A stretch of 64,000 bases of DNA from Acestrorhynchus altus. Taxonomy: Eukaryota > Chordata > Actinopteri > Characiformes > Acestrorhynchidae. This document shows, piece by piece, positions 53,461-64,000 of this stretch. The stretch spans positions 22,138,103-22,202,102 of the forward strand of contig CM067519.1 in NCBI GenBank assembly GCA_034509495.1, written 5' to 3'. Numbering within the stretch: position 1 is the first letter of the stretch; each line of letters starts with the position of its first letter. The translations under genes were made by a program, and so were the position numbers. Under the pieces are notes generated by a model. The model saw nothing but the letters and a program-made list of their open reading frames with translations. It ran no database searches and was not told the DNA's origin.

Positions 53461-54814
53461 CAATAAAAAATATAATTTATTTATGTATGCTGTTTATTTT
53501 TCATCCCTGTGTTTAGAGTATTTTCCAAAATAATTGTGTTGAAATTGATATTTTACAATGCATTGAATCATAAATCATTTTTATCTTTATAAAAGTGCTA
53601 TTTCTAGGTCAGTTATTCCTTTCACTGAACCAATAAATGCCTCTGGAGGAGGTGACAGAGACAGCTGAGAGCATGACTGCTGTTATGTAATGCAGTGGGA
53701 AGACAGGCCCTTAAACCTTGAACTTTGTCATAAAGGATGGTGGTTAAGCAAATGATGGCCTAAAGGAGTTACGCTTCATACTGAAATGTCACTTCAGACT
53801 GTTGTTAACCATGAGGCAATAGGTTTAACATTCAATAATGATATATTACTACACGGAATCAAGAGATAGGAAAGAGCCGACCTGGTTATAGAGACAACCT
53901 CCCCCTTTCTCATATTTTGGGGAAGGGTTAACTGTTCTGCAATTGCTTATGTTAATTAAAAAGGAATATAACTCCGTTCACTTCACTTTTATCGCAGCAG
54001 TCATTGAGATTTCTTTGTTTAAACTGAAAGCTGCAGTGTTGCTGAATGAGAAGGGAACACAATCTAATTCAGGGGCGCACAACTTCAGTCCTGAAGGGCC
54101 AGCCTCCTGCTAATTTTTGTTATTACCCTACTCAAGCTCATCTGATTCCACTCACCAGTCATTTTCCAGGCAAAGTGTGTTTGAGTACCTATCAAACTTT
54201 CCTGGAGATTGGAGCTGGTGCAACATCTATTAATCCTACAAACAGAGTGGTCTGCTAGGTTTTCACAAGGCTTTTTCTGACCACATCATATCTTTGCATT
54301 ACATGCACTGCCTATGAAAGAGGGTCCTGCATATTTTGCTGGTTACCTGAGCAACCCTTGTTCTCATAATGGTGCTGATATGAACAGAATGCCAATTCAA
54401 GGGCTACTACAAACATGAAAATATCAGAATGCTCATTCACTCATTATCAAACTAAAGAAGCAATTTCAAAGCTACTATTGTAGATACACTTATTACATTT
54501 ATACGCAAGACAACAGTAGCTTTAACTCTGAAGACGTTTTCTTGACTGAGTTTTGACCAAGCTCTCTGTGAATTCTCCAATCTGAGTACTCCATGGACTG
54601 ACTGAATGTAAATGTATGATTATCGGATTCATCTGCTCTGAAAGGAGACCACAATGCATGTGTTAAAAGTAGTCTTTCACAATGCAATTACACATTCTCA
54701 GCAGAGAGGTCTCTAAATTCCCCAAACCCAAAATGTGAAGAATACAACTTTAAGGACCTTGTTGAAGCTTGTTTAAATTACTCTTGAAGTTACTGAGAAA
54801 CCTAATGAACTGGC
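53461..54814. other. Upstream flank, mostly featureless
   Basis: A segment at about 54070-54260 (GGGGCGCACAACTTCAGTCC to TTCCTGGAGATTGGAGCTGG) looks like a worn palindromic MITE. Otherwise nothing recognised. Confidence 0.4.
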
Positions 54815-54960
54815 ATACTGATCAGAAGATCACAGGTTTGAATCCTGGGTTATGCTACTTACCATTAACAGCCAGAGTCTGAGAGAGCAAAATGGCTCTT
54901 TTCACTTTGGGGGTTGGTCGATGGGGGTCTCTTAACACACCACCGTCATGCACCATGTGA
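54815..54960 (+). repeat. Family S SINE head, sense fragment
   Basis: ATCACAGGTTTGAATCCTGG carries a box-B motif in plus orientation, followed by CAGCCAGAGTCTGAGAGAGC. It matches the head of the reversed copies at 49125 and 1395. Confidence 0.6.
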
Positions 54961-55414
54961 TAGCTTTAACAGGGTTGCATAACTGGCACTTCCTTATAGG
55001 GGTAAAATTATTAAAGATAAGAAGAAAAAAGAGCACTCCACTGTGCACTCCATCACCTTTTGAATGGTGTGGCATCTTACGTCATTTTGTTGGCAGATCA
55101 AGATTTTTTTTTTTTGGTTCTGCAGCAAAAATTAAAGGACTGATCTGTTGTAAATGCACAAAGCAGTCAAACATGAATTTTATGCACTTCTGAGCGGTTC
55201 CTTTTGACTGTCAGGGTACATGATCAATATCTATTCACTAGTCATGAATGCTGCTTAACCCTTCAAGGCCACCGTAAAGTGTCTCTTTCAGTCCATTAAT
55301 TTGCTCTTCCCTGTTATTAATCAGAGCTCTTTGTGCTTTTCATCCGTGATGCAAAAACATTGTATCTCTTATTCATTTTTTTTTAACCCCAATTTTCCTC
55401 CCTCAGTTCAGAAG

Positions 55415-55645
55415 TGCCAATTCCCCAACCCCACTAATACTCTCTCCCTATCACATGCAACGTTTCTGACACTAGGAGGGTGAGGACATGCACTTGCCTC
55501 CTCTGATACATGTGAAGCCCAACGCAGCCTCTTTTCAAAGAGGCCAATTTTGCTCTCTCTTCAACTCCGTCTGATGATGGCATTCGAACCTGAGATTCTC
55601 AGACCATAGTGGTAGAGCATTAGACTGCTAAGCCATTCTGAGCTA
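55415..55645 (-). repeat. Family S SINE with recognisable tRNA-like head
   Basis: Read on the minus strand from 55645: GGTAGCTCAGAATGGCTTAG, CAGTCTAATGCTCTACCACT and later CAGGTTCGAATGCC, which have box-A and box-B form. The body (ACACTAGGAGGGTGAGGACA) matches the other family S copies with an internal deletion. It does not fold as an intact tRNA. Confidence 0.72.
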
Positions 55646-55664
55646 CCCTGAGCCATCATTTTTT

Positions 55665-55830
55665 TTTACTTTTTGATGTAATTGGAATTTGGCAATTGTT
55701 CTTCATATCATTGTAGACTTTCATGATGAATGGACCAATAGAAACTCTCCAAAACTCCTTGAAATGAAATCTTTTTACATTGACTTCCGTTGAAAGCTTA
55801 GAAAGTTGTTTGTAAACAATGATTTACTAG
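55665..55830 (+). repeat. Interspersed repeat, pair member
   Basis: CATGATGAATGGACCAATAG, CTCTCCAAAACTCCTTG and TTTTACATTGACTTCCGTTG match 29150-29330 in order. Confidence 0.6.
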
Positions 55831-55977
55831 AAAAGTGAAGATTTGTCTGTAAAGCTCCTTACACTTATTTATTCACATTTATTCATGTTTATTTAACAAG
55901 TCAGTAATAAGCTCTTGCACATAAACTGTGTTCTAAATGGATGTCTGCTCACTCACATCACAAACATCAGGGAATAG

Positions 55978-56310
55978 AAGAACTTTATTGATCCTGAAGT
56001 GCGTCCACCAATAAAGACAGCGTGAAGCTTCTATTTTACAGTAATCGCACAGTATCCAGCTCCAGATGCTTATCCATTTCATCTCTAAAATAGCACTTAG
56101 CCATGGGAGCTGTATCCTCTCCTAACTCAGTGGTGTCAAACCTTATCCACAGAGTGCCAATTTGGCCCTTCTATGACATTTCTCACACAAAAATATGTAG
56201 AATTAAACAGAATTATTTTATTGATCCCAAATAAAATACAGTGCATCCACCAATAAAGAGAGCATTCGGTTATACAGTGAGAGAATGCTGCTCCAGATGC
56301 TGATCCACGT
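55978..56310 (+). repeat. Direct duplication about 235 bp apart
   Basis: TTTATTGATCC, then TCCACCAATAAAGA and CTCCAGATGCTTATCCA at 55982-56080 recur as TTTATTGATCC, TCCACCAATAAAGAGAGC and CTCCAGATGCTGATCCA at 56216-56310. TTTATTGATCC is common at fish retroelement 3' ends. Confidence 0.65.
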
Positions 56311-57040
56311 CATCACCCAACGCGGAGACGCACACACAGTTACTACTCAAGCAAAATGAGTTAAAGTGAACATACCCACAGTCTCGGAATGTTTGGATTG
56401 ATAGGGTTAAAAGGTCAGGACCCTCTGGACTTGCACTTGAAATATTGTCAAACCAAAAATGCATCTTGTGTCTCTACTGTGAATGAAAAATATCTTTTTC
56501 CCGCAAAAAACGATTACAAACACCCCAGCCAGTCCATCTAGAGGGAAGCACACTCTCCTTGAAAGTGGTCAGGCTTGTTGCTTAGTAGGTGAGCTCCCGA
56601 GGGCTGAGGGATGACCCTCGTTTTTCCAGCCTCTGATAGACTGTTATCTGCTGGAACCTGCACTGCATTTGACTTTCTTCAGCATTGGAGGACTGACAGA
56701 TTGAATGCAGTCCTGTGTGACTGTACGGTTGGATTCAGGTTGCAGATGTGATCATAGTTTTGGGGTTTGATGTTCTATATGTAGACACATCTGGACACTG
56801 CTGGTCCAATGAAATGTCGTTCTGATTGTCTAGCAAAAACCAAGCAAATCCTCTATAAGAGACGTGTTTATTCAAGATATTGGAAAATGTGAACAATATG
56901 AACATTTCAAGAATATTAAAATAGAGAAACAGTCATTCTATTTGAAAACGAGCAAAGAACATGGAACTTTAGCTCATTAATGTTCCCGAAACTTTCACGT
57001 TCTTTTGTATTGTAACCCATTAAATGGGTTATTACATACT
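56311..57040. other. Upstream flank, no feature seen
   Basis: No recognised exon, RNA gene or repeat family. Confidence 0.4.
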
Positions 57041-57166
57041 GGGCTGGATTCCCAGACAAATGATTAAGCCTAGTTCTAGACTAAATTTTACTTTCAATGG
57101 AGAATCACCACTCAGATTGCTCTGTAGTCCAAGACTAGGCTTAATCCCTGTCTGGGAAACCAGCCC
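57041..57166. mobile_element. 126-bp palindromic MITE
   Basis: The left end GGGCTGGATTCCCAGACAAA and the complement of the right end, GGGCTGGTTTCCCAGACAGG, both continue into GATTAAGCCTAG. The arms span about 45 bp each. It is a common small fish fold-back element. Confidence 0.82.
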
Positions 57167-57859
57167 ATTAGGTCTTAACATTCTTTCAGAATCGGCCACA
57201 CTGGGTTTTTGAGCCTAAATTTTTGCATATGAAATTCCATGCATTTCAATGAGATTCACAGTGACAGACGAATTTTGTGACTTCCAGGCGAATATATATG
57301 GCCTTTGAACTTTCACATTAAGTTTGGTGAATGAGCATCAGCAACCAATAGCACTACTGCTCTGGCTGTGTTATGCATGATGCAATGTACTCTTTCTTCT
57401 CTGCCTGATCCAACATTGAAGAAGCGCTGATAATTGCTGTTTCAAAGGAGGAGATACAACACAAGTGACAGGTGGTCAGTCAGGAGGTGGGATTAGATGG
57501 TTACAGGGCTGGACTGACATCTAAATTCAGCCCTGGCACAAAAATAATCTTTTCTTTGGGGGGTTTCAGTAGTATAGCATTTTAGCTTAGATGTGAATCT
57601 GCTAAATCAAAGAGTTTATGCCACTGATTTCTGGTCCTGGTCATAGCCATGCCCATTTAATCATGCCCATTAAAGCGAAATGCAAAAACCCAGTGTAAGC
57701 ACACCTACAGTCACTGGGCCTTTCATTTTTTTACTTTTCTGAGACAAAGTCACATTCCTGTTTTTTTTTCCACATTGAGTGGGATTTCTGCCAATGTTCC
57801 ATACAGCTTGTCTGTCCTTGCAACAGCAAGGCATAGCTAGATAAATCAGGTTGTTTTTC

Positions 57860-57930
57860 TCCCTTGGTCTTGGATGCCCCCGTACCCCACATAGGGGTGC
57901 CTCCAGGACCAGGGTTGAGAAACACTGAAT
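57860..57930 (-). mobile_element. Half copy of the CAGTGTTTCTCAACCCTGG element
   Basis: GTGCCTCCAGGACCAGGGTT then GAGAAACACTG is the right end of the palindromic element nested at 1061. Confidence 0.65.
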
Positions 57931-60714
57931 TACAGAAGAAGTTAAGGTTAGGTACATATTTGTTTAAACAAACAATGGAATATGATACTGTTAATTCCCC
58001 CAAATAAAGCTACAAGATTTACTCTGAAAGACAGCACCACAGTCATAAACACAGTATTCTTTGCTATATTTTTAAGAGTGTAATTTTTTAAACCTTACTG
58101 CAGCATTATGTAGCATTTCTACCTTAAAATCCCAGTTTCAAGATCATGTCCATTGTCCACTGACCTGTAATAATGGCTTGACACTCTGGGAACTGCTCTC
58201 AGAACTGCGTAACACTCTGTCACCCAAGTAATATTTGCAGTTATTGGTGTAGAATTCAGTAATATTACTCTCCTGCCAGGATTGTTCCTGGTTTCACTGA
58301 TGGACAGTCCATCCTTGCCCATCATCACAGCATTTAAAAGATAAAATCTTCATCTAAAGCAACCTATTCCACCTCACAGCCCACCTGTTTTTAACTAGAA
58401 AGCTTAATGGCCTAAAAAAAAATAAAAAAAATAAACATTTTCTTGAAAAAATTGTTTTTGCCTGCACTGGCACTGAAATTATGACAAGTCGGGCCTAAAT
58501 TAAAGTAAATTAAAGCAAAGCATGTCTTTAGAACATCCTAAATGTAGCTCACAAAAACAAGCAGCAAAGATGTGTTGCTAACATCAGATCACATGTCCAG
58601 TTCCATTGTTCTTTAATTCTGTCTAGAAGAATTAACGGACTGTCAGCTCCTACGTCGACAATCTCTCTGCTTATGCTATGACATCATATCTGATGTAGTC
58701 AGGGTTGTGCTTGCGGATGATTTCACTGTTTCTGAGGAGCAGCGTCACCATCCTTTGTTTAAGAAGCTTCTACAGCTCTCGGTCACTTTGTCTGCATCAG
58801 GTTCCCACAGCTGCATTGTGTCTCATAATGTCTGATAGTATTTAATTTGCCTTGCATTACTTCTGCAACGTTCAATTTTGTACATTCCTATTAATGTTTA
58901 TATGATGCTTATAGATGTTCATAGTTTGAACACGACGGATCTCTTGATTTACTTTCACTATATATTTTTTTCCCCCCACAGATTTTTATGGTTTAAAGTG
59001 GCATTACTGCCTGTCCCTGAGGACCATTAGAGAGTGCTTCATGGCCCACTGTTTGAGGAACCCTGATCTAATTAGCTTTAGATTTTTTGATGATGTCACC
59101 ATGAAAAATAACCAATATCATCAATGTTTGTCTTCCACTCCCACAGGTCATGAAGAGAATATACTCCATTTAGACCCTCCCTCATACCATGTTTCACTCA
59201 CATACCAGAGTATCAGAGTAAACTTTAAAACTTTGGAGTGAATAGTGAACCTGGGTTACAGAATAGCAGGGGCTAATATGGCTGCCTGAGCTCTAAATCA
59301 CACCTGGCTGAAAGGTGTACGTCATTGGGTCAGACAGGCCATGCCACTTTTGACCAATAAATATGTCAGTCTCCTGTCCCCAGTTTACAGGCTGATTTGA
59401 ACATTTGGGACAAGGTGATGGCATAAAGCTCTTTGCCCCACATCATTAATAGATGTGACTAGTAGGTGGGAAGGCAATGGCTGCTATACTGGTCTCAAAC
59501 CACTTGACAAATGTCATACAGTGGCCACTGAAGGGGGAAGAACTTCCTATGACTCACTTCTAGATTCATTTTTTGTTACAACTGCCTTCACTCCAGCTTT
59601 CACGGCGGCCCAGTTTATCTTCGTTTGTAAAAGTGTCTGAGTTTTTACAGTTTTTACAAGGTGGTTCAATTCTTTTGATCTTAAACACATTTTCGTGAGC
59701 AAGGAGCAAAGGGGTCAATGCGCTTAAGCGATGCCAAGGTTTGCTTTAAATTACACATTAAAGCATAATGAAATTACATCCAGCGTTTCAAGATCAGTGA
59801 TTGGTATGCATGGGCCCGCTTTGGAAACACTGGCTTCGAAAAAAAACATGCCTAAAAGTCTGTAGGTGGTAATTATGAGCAAGCACATGGATTTATTTGT
59901 AGACAACTTATCAGTCACATAAAAGTGTGCTTATATTAATCACATTAATGTTAATCTATGCACTATAATTCCGTGCCCCTTAGCAGAACTGGTGCAATGC
60001 TGGCAAGTTACACGGCTGACAGCAACACACAGTAAATGCAAATGTTGCCATGGTGATAGCATTAATGTTCCTGCAGGGTGAAGGTGTTATCAGCTATGTG
60101 CTGAATCTTATGTTGCTAGGGTTTCATCAGAGTTCAGGTTCTAAGTGAGCTGGTTCATCTAAACTTCAGTTGAGAATGCTTACTGTCCATGATCTCAGAA
60201 GTGTCAGTGTCCAAATGAGTCTTCTGCTGCGATTGGTGGCAAATGGAAAGCTGACCTCTTGGTGGAACATTGAGATGACTTTGGTTCTACTGGATGGAGT
60301 GCAATTTTGCAACATTGCTCCGTTGAAAAACACCAAACAGTGGAATCTCCAGTTTGCCATTGCCATCCACTATCATGTAGTTTTCAGGTGATGACACGTT
60401 TCTCATTGATCAATTCACTGGCCTTTTGTCAGTCCTCCAGCTACAGCCCTTTCCACATCACTCAGCGCTGGTGATGTCTTTTCCTTGATATGGATTTTGG
60501 CCCTATTTCTTGTTTCTCAGTCTACGAGTTGTATATTCCTCCCCAAACCTGGTTGTTACCTGGTTGGACTGTTTTCTGAAATTGCTATTTTGTTTTTTTT
60601 CCTGCATATCAGGACTTTTCACACACCGCCAGTAAGTAAATAATGCGTGAAATGTCCCCCAGTGCCATTCTTTTGAAAACCTAAATATCACCCTTACTAC
60701 GTGTGCATCTAAAA
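57931..60714. other. Upstream flank, no feature seen
   Basis: About 2.8 kb with only short unrelated open frames. No exon, RNA gene or repeat family recognised. Confidence 0.4.
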
Positions 60715-62290
60715 CAATGGAATATTTTGAAAAACCCTGTTTTGTTCAAAAAATATTTCATAAAGGTAAACTGTCATATTTTATATTCATTACATGCAAA
60801 GAGACAAATTGCAATGCCTTTGTGTTTTGGTTTTAATCGGTATGGCTTATAGCTCATCTAAGCCCATAATCAGAAATCCAGTTTGTCTAATTATTAAACA
60901 CTAGGTATCATATTTCAGGATCAGAGTAACTTACAAACATGTTTCTCATATAATAACAAACTACAAGAGTTACCTTATATATTGTGTCTATCATCTATCA
61001 ATCAAAGTGAAATAATTTCCAACTGAATTAAATCCTAATTAAAGGACCTTCAAGTGTCTGCTTACTGCTTTGTCCATGTGTACATGCTCAACCTGCATGC
61101 AGACCCTGACTGATCAATAAGAGGGGGCAGGGCTGATGTCACTGACAGATATTAAGTTATAGAGGAAAATGAGAAGGGAGCTCCCGTTTTTACTCACACA
61201 TCCTTCAAATTTCATAAAAGAAAAGCCCCAAGAAGTGATAATACCAATGTATTCATTAATAACAAAAATAAAGGACTAATTACGTTTTTTTTATTTTTAT
61301 TTGGACCACTGGCAAGAGCTTATTCTTATAAGTTCCCTTGTCAGTTTAAGACAGCTTAAAAACACTCATATTCAAATTTTTACATCTCCAGTGAAGACAA
61401 CTTTGAGTAGCCTAGGATCTCTCAAAAATAACAATATCTGACCTGTGATGTGACAAGTCTCCTATAATGATTTTTTAATGTTCTGGTGAGACACGTATGT
61501 CAAACTATGAAAATATTCAGCAAAATTGGTCTAGGGTTCTAAAGGTGAAAATTGTTCAGTGCTGAAATATCCAAATTTGTTTGATTGTACTTGGTTGGGG
61601 CTCATTTAGCATGAATTACTGCATCATTGTGCCACCGAGGCAATCAGCTTGTGGCACTGCTGAGATGTTATTGAAGCCCAGATTGCTTTGATAGCTTCAG
61701 CTTATTTGTATTGTTCTGTTGGGTGTTTCTCATCTTCATCTTGACAATATGCTGTAGATTCTGTCTGGGGTTCAGATCTGGAGAGTTGGCTGGCCAATCA
61801 AGCACAGTGATATCATGGTCAGCTAACCATTTGGTAGCAGTTTCAGCATTGTGGGAAGAACATCAGAATCTCCATGAAGCTCTCTAGAAAGTGCTCTAGA
61901 ATCACATGGTGGATGCTTCATTGACTCTGGACTTGATAAAACACAGTGGACCAACTCCAGCAGATGACATGGGTACATGAACTGGAATCTGGGCCGCTCC
62001 ACTGTTTCTCCAGACACAGTTGAGACCGTAAGACTCTTGATTTCTGAATGAAATGCAAAATTTACTTTAATCTGAAAAGAGGACTTTGGAGCTCTGAGCA
62101 ATAGTTCAGTTGTTTATCTACTTAGCCCAGGTAAGACGCTTCTGACACTTCTCTGGTTCAGGAGGGGCTTGATATTAGAAATGCTGCAGTTGTATCCCCT
62201 TTCCTGGAGATGTCTGTGTGTGGTGGTTCCCGATGCACCAGCCTCAGTCCACTCAATGTGAAGCTCTTGAAGGCGCTTGAATTTCACATG
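60715..62290 (-). pseudogene. Tc1-like transposon relic (family T1), antisense, with nested repeat
   Basis: On the minus strand, from the right: a helix-turn-helix segment (HRHLQERGYNCSISNIKPLL), a gap, then ATGTCATCTGCTGGAGTTGG with a FIKSRVN reading, and near 61595-61680 the complement of the C-terminal coding end (TACTTGGTTGGGGCTCATTT). Sequence like the element's 3' outer region reappears at about 60715-60900. Between these lies a family B repeat. Frames are broken throughout. Confidence 0.78.
60870..61470 (-). repeat. Unclassified repeat family B, reversed copy
   Basis: ATTTCAGGATCAGAGTAACT, TTTCCAACTGAATTAAATCC, CAGACCCTGACTGATCAATA and GAGTAGCCTAGGATCTC are reverse complements of blocks in 32310-33010, in reversed order. 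It sits inside the Tc1-like relic. Confidence 0.7.
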
Positions 62291-62639
62291 AAAACACTGC
62301 TTTTTTAGAACATAATTTGGAAAAGCATGTATGTTCAATTCACCAATTCAAGTCATGTCTTGACCTTCGATTACCGGAGGGCTTTCAATAATAACTGTTG
62401 AGACAACAACAGCTTTACAGAGGTCCTGGTCCGAGGACCTAGTGAGCAAGCCAACACTATCAAGGGAAAGACAATGAAAGCTCGAGAGAAGGCAAGACTC
62501 AGAATGGGAGCCAATTCTCCTCGCTTTTGACAAGAAAGATCTGTGAAAGAAGTACTCGGTTCTGGTCAATCACATCACCCACACACTCTAAAGTATTTTT
62601 TATAGTGTGAAGCACAACAAACCCAAGGTCACTTTACTT

Positions 62640-62950
62640 CTGAAGATAAAAAAACCTTTGGACTGAGGGAACTAGAAGCAGTGTACAGTAAAGAGGAAGG
62701 AGTAGACTGGTCCTGAAGAGATTATGGAACAAGAGATTTCTAGAGTTTGGGAGCTGTAGTGCTGTACCTTCCTGCTGCTGAGTTGTGAGCGTGGGAAGAA
62801 GTCCAGTGTCAGAAGATCTGAGGGTGCAAGAGGGACTGCAGGGATGAAGGAGCTCAGTGGGCTTTGAGACAAGACCATGAATGGCTTTAAAAGTTGGAGG
62901 GAAAAGTCTGTACTTGATATGGGAGGAAACTGGCAACCAGTGGTGCGGAC
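62640..62950 (-). pseudogene. LINE reverse-transcriptase C-terminal relic
   Basis: Minus-strand frames read TFKAIHGLVSKPTELLHPCS and then PSCTLRSSDTGLL, the form of the conserved region after the reverse transcriptase in L2/Rex-like fish LINEs (TFKALHGLAPPYL..., SRxLRSSDxGLL). The frame shifts after about 62800. Only this tail piece is present. Confidence 0.68.
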
Positions 62951-63069
62951 ATAGATCATGTGGTTAATGAATTAAAAGCTACATATCAGTACATTGAATC
63001 CCAATGTAAAATCAAATTAGGACTCCCCGTGAAAACCACTGACACCTCTATATTTATTACTACTTAAAT

Positions 63070-63235
63070 TCTTTAATTCTATTTAAAATTACAATCAGTT
63101 GCAGCACATCAACTGTAGATGATTAGAGCATGGTTAAGGATGATTTTGGGGGCATGTCATATATAAACCTCAGACATTAGCTTGGTGTGCTCTTGATTGT
63201 TGAAGTGAGTGATATCAGTATAGCAAAATGTCCTT
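63070..63235 (+). repeat. Tc1-like leader fragment (family T3)
   Basis: CAGTTGCAGCACATCAACTG, TAGATGATTAGAGCATGG and TGTGCTCTTGATTGTTGAAG match the leader of the relic at 41625. The transposase start that should follow is lost. Confidence 0.72.
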
Positions 63236-63386
63236 GTATGAGCAACACCGCCGGTCTCCTACCATGGTGTTAGTACAAAGCTACTGCTCTCATCAAAATC
63301 GCTAGTGCAGTGTATGAATGCTGGTTACCGGCCTCCATCCACATCCCTACCACAGATTTAGTGCCGCCACAGCCCTCCTCCTACAT

Positions 63387-63537
63387 CAGTGTTTCTCAAC
63401 CCTGGTCTTGGAGGCACCTCTGCCCTGCATGTTTTAACTTTAACACACCCCCTGCAGCTCTGGAGGGCTTGCTAATGAGCTGATTAGTTGTATCAGGTGT
63501 GTTGAGAGCAGGGTATGGGCTGCCTCCAGGGAACACT
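63387..63537. mobile_element. Palindromic CAGTGTTTCTCAACCCTGG element
   Basis: The left end CAGTGTTTCTCAACCCTGGT is intact. The right end is shortened to GCCTCCAGGGAACACT. The centre CTGATTAGTTGTATCAGGTG is typical. Same family as 1061-1224. Confidence 0.72.
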
Positions 63538-64000
63538 ATCCTACATCATTAAAGATGACATTTAAAAGAGATCTCTTCAGTTTTATTTATTTTTTGTTTT
63601 ATTTCCACTATCTCTTAATATTACTCAAATGATGATCAGATGTACATGAGGGGAGGAAAAATAGCCACAAACTGTGCCTTAAAATACTAATAACTGACGT
63701 AGAGCTCAAAGCAATGTACAAGGTTATTTGGTAGGAAAAAAAGTGTTATATACTGTATGAGGCCAAGAATGTTCAGAATTTCCCACCCGTTTAATACTGA
63801 ATCCAGGATTATCAACATTAGATCGCAGAGTAGTAGTTACAGATGTTTCTCATTTTGCACACAAAGGTCTTGCTCCAGCACAAAAGTGCTTTATCTCAGC
63901 GCCAGCACATGCTTTAAAGGGAAGTGATTAATCCTCATTATCCGGAGTGCTGGACTAATACCTGCAGCAGGTTTAGAGACGAGCGCAATTATCCATGACA

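Noticed and set aside
55560..55645. Functional tRNA gene on the minus strand
   Set aside because: Box-A and box-B words are present but the arms do not pair properly, and the sequence continues into a SINE body shared with other copies.
60170..60391. 73-codon plus-strand and 66-codon minus-strand frames
   Set aside because: No recognised domain, no splice or start support, and mutually overlapping.

Overview
The window is teleost fish nuclear DNA. The evidence is an intron-rich gene with canonical splice sites, long AT-rich noncoding stretches packed with fish-type interspersed repeats (Tc1/mariner relics, palindromic MITE-like elements, tRNA-derived SINEs), many long microsatellites, and one GC-rich block at a first exon. 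The repeat mix resembles that of otophysan fishes such as characins and relatives. That placement is from memory of repeat types and is only an inference.

The one protein-coding gene I can support is grin3a, encoding the NMDA-receptor subunit GluN3A, on the minus strand. I assembled its coding region from nine exons, all joined in frame: exon 1 (23421-24161), exon 2 (11092-11693), exon 3 (6779-7829), exon 4 (6508-6653), exon 5 (5623-5738), exon 6 (2863-3014), exon 7 (2599-2763), exon 8 (2366-2436) and exon 9 (143-479). The total is 3381 nt, or 1126 codons plus a TAG stop, close to the length of mammalian GluN3A. All domains are present: signal peptide, amino-terminal domain, split glycine-binding domain (S1/S2), M1, M2 re-entrant loop, M3, M4, and a cytoplasmic tail ending in a predicted coiled coil. 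Seven introns have GT-AG ends. Intron 5 needs a GC donor. The start codon is fixed by an in-frame stop six bases upstream and by a clear signal peptide. The gene's 3' UTR runs off the left edge of the window.

The introns (0.5-23.4 kb) hold several short DNA transposons. One family flanked by TA occurs six times within grin3a in both orientations, and a second terminal-inverted-repeat family occurs in introns 5 and 1. There are also a broken Tc1 transposase, SINEs, fold-back elements and a long compound tetranucleotide array. The first exon lies in a CpG-rich block of about 1.3 kb, the likely promoter and 5' UTR, bounded upstream by a GA-rich tract, a GACT array and a 26-bp minisatellite.

From about 25 kb to 64 kb I find no credible coding exon. 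This upstream flank contains degenerate Tc1/mariner copies of several families, some nested, a 54-bp and a 42-bp minisatellite, an unclassified repeat family with five copies in the window, tRNA-derived SINEs, hairpins, a LINE reverse-transcriptase relic, a degenerate telomere-like tract and many microsatellites. I see no operons, CRISPR arrays, functional tRNA genes or previously undescribed multi-gene system. The most useful observations are the GC-AG intron, the uORF arrangement at the start of grin3a, the unclassified repeat family, and a minisatellite that appears to have grown from a transposon end.
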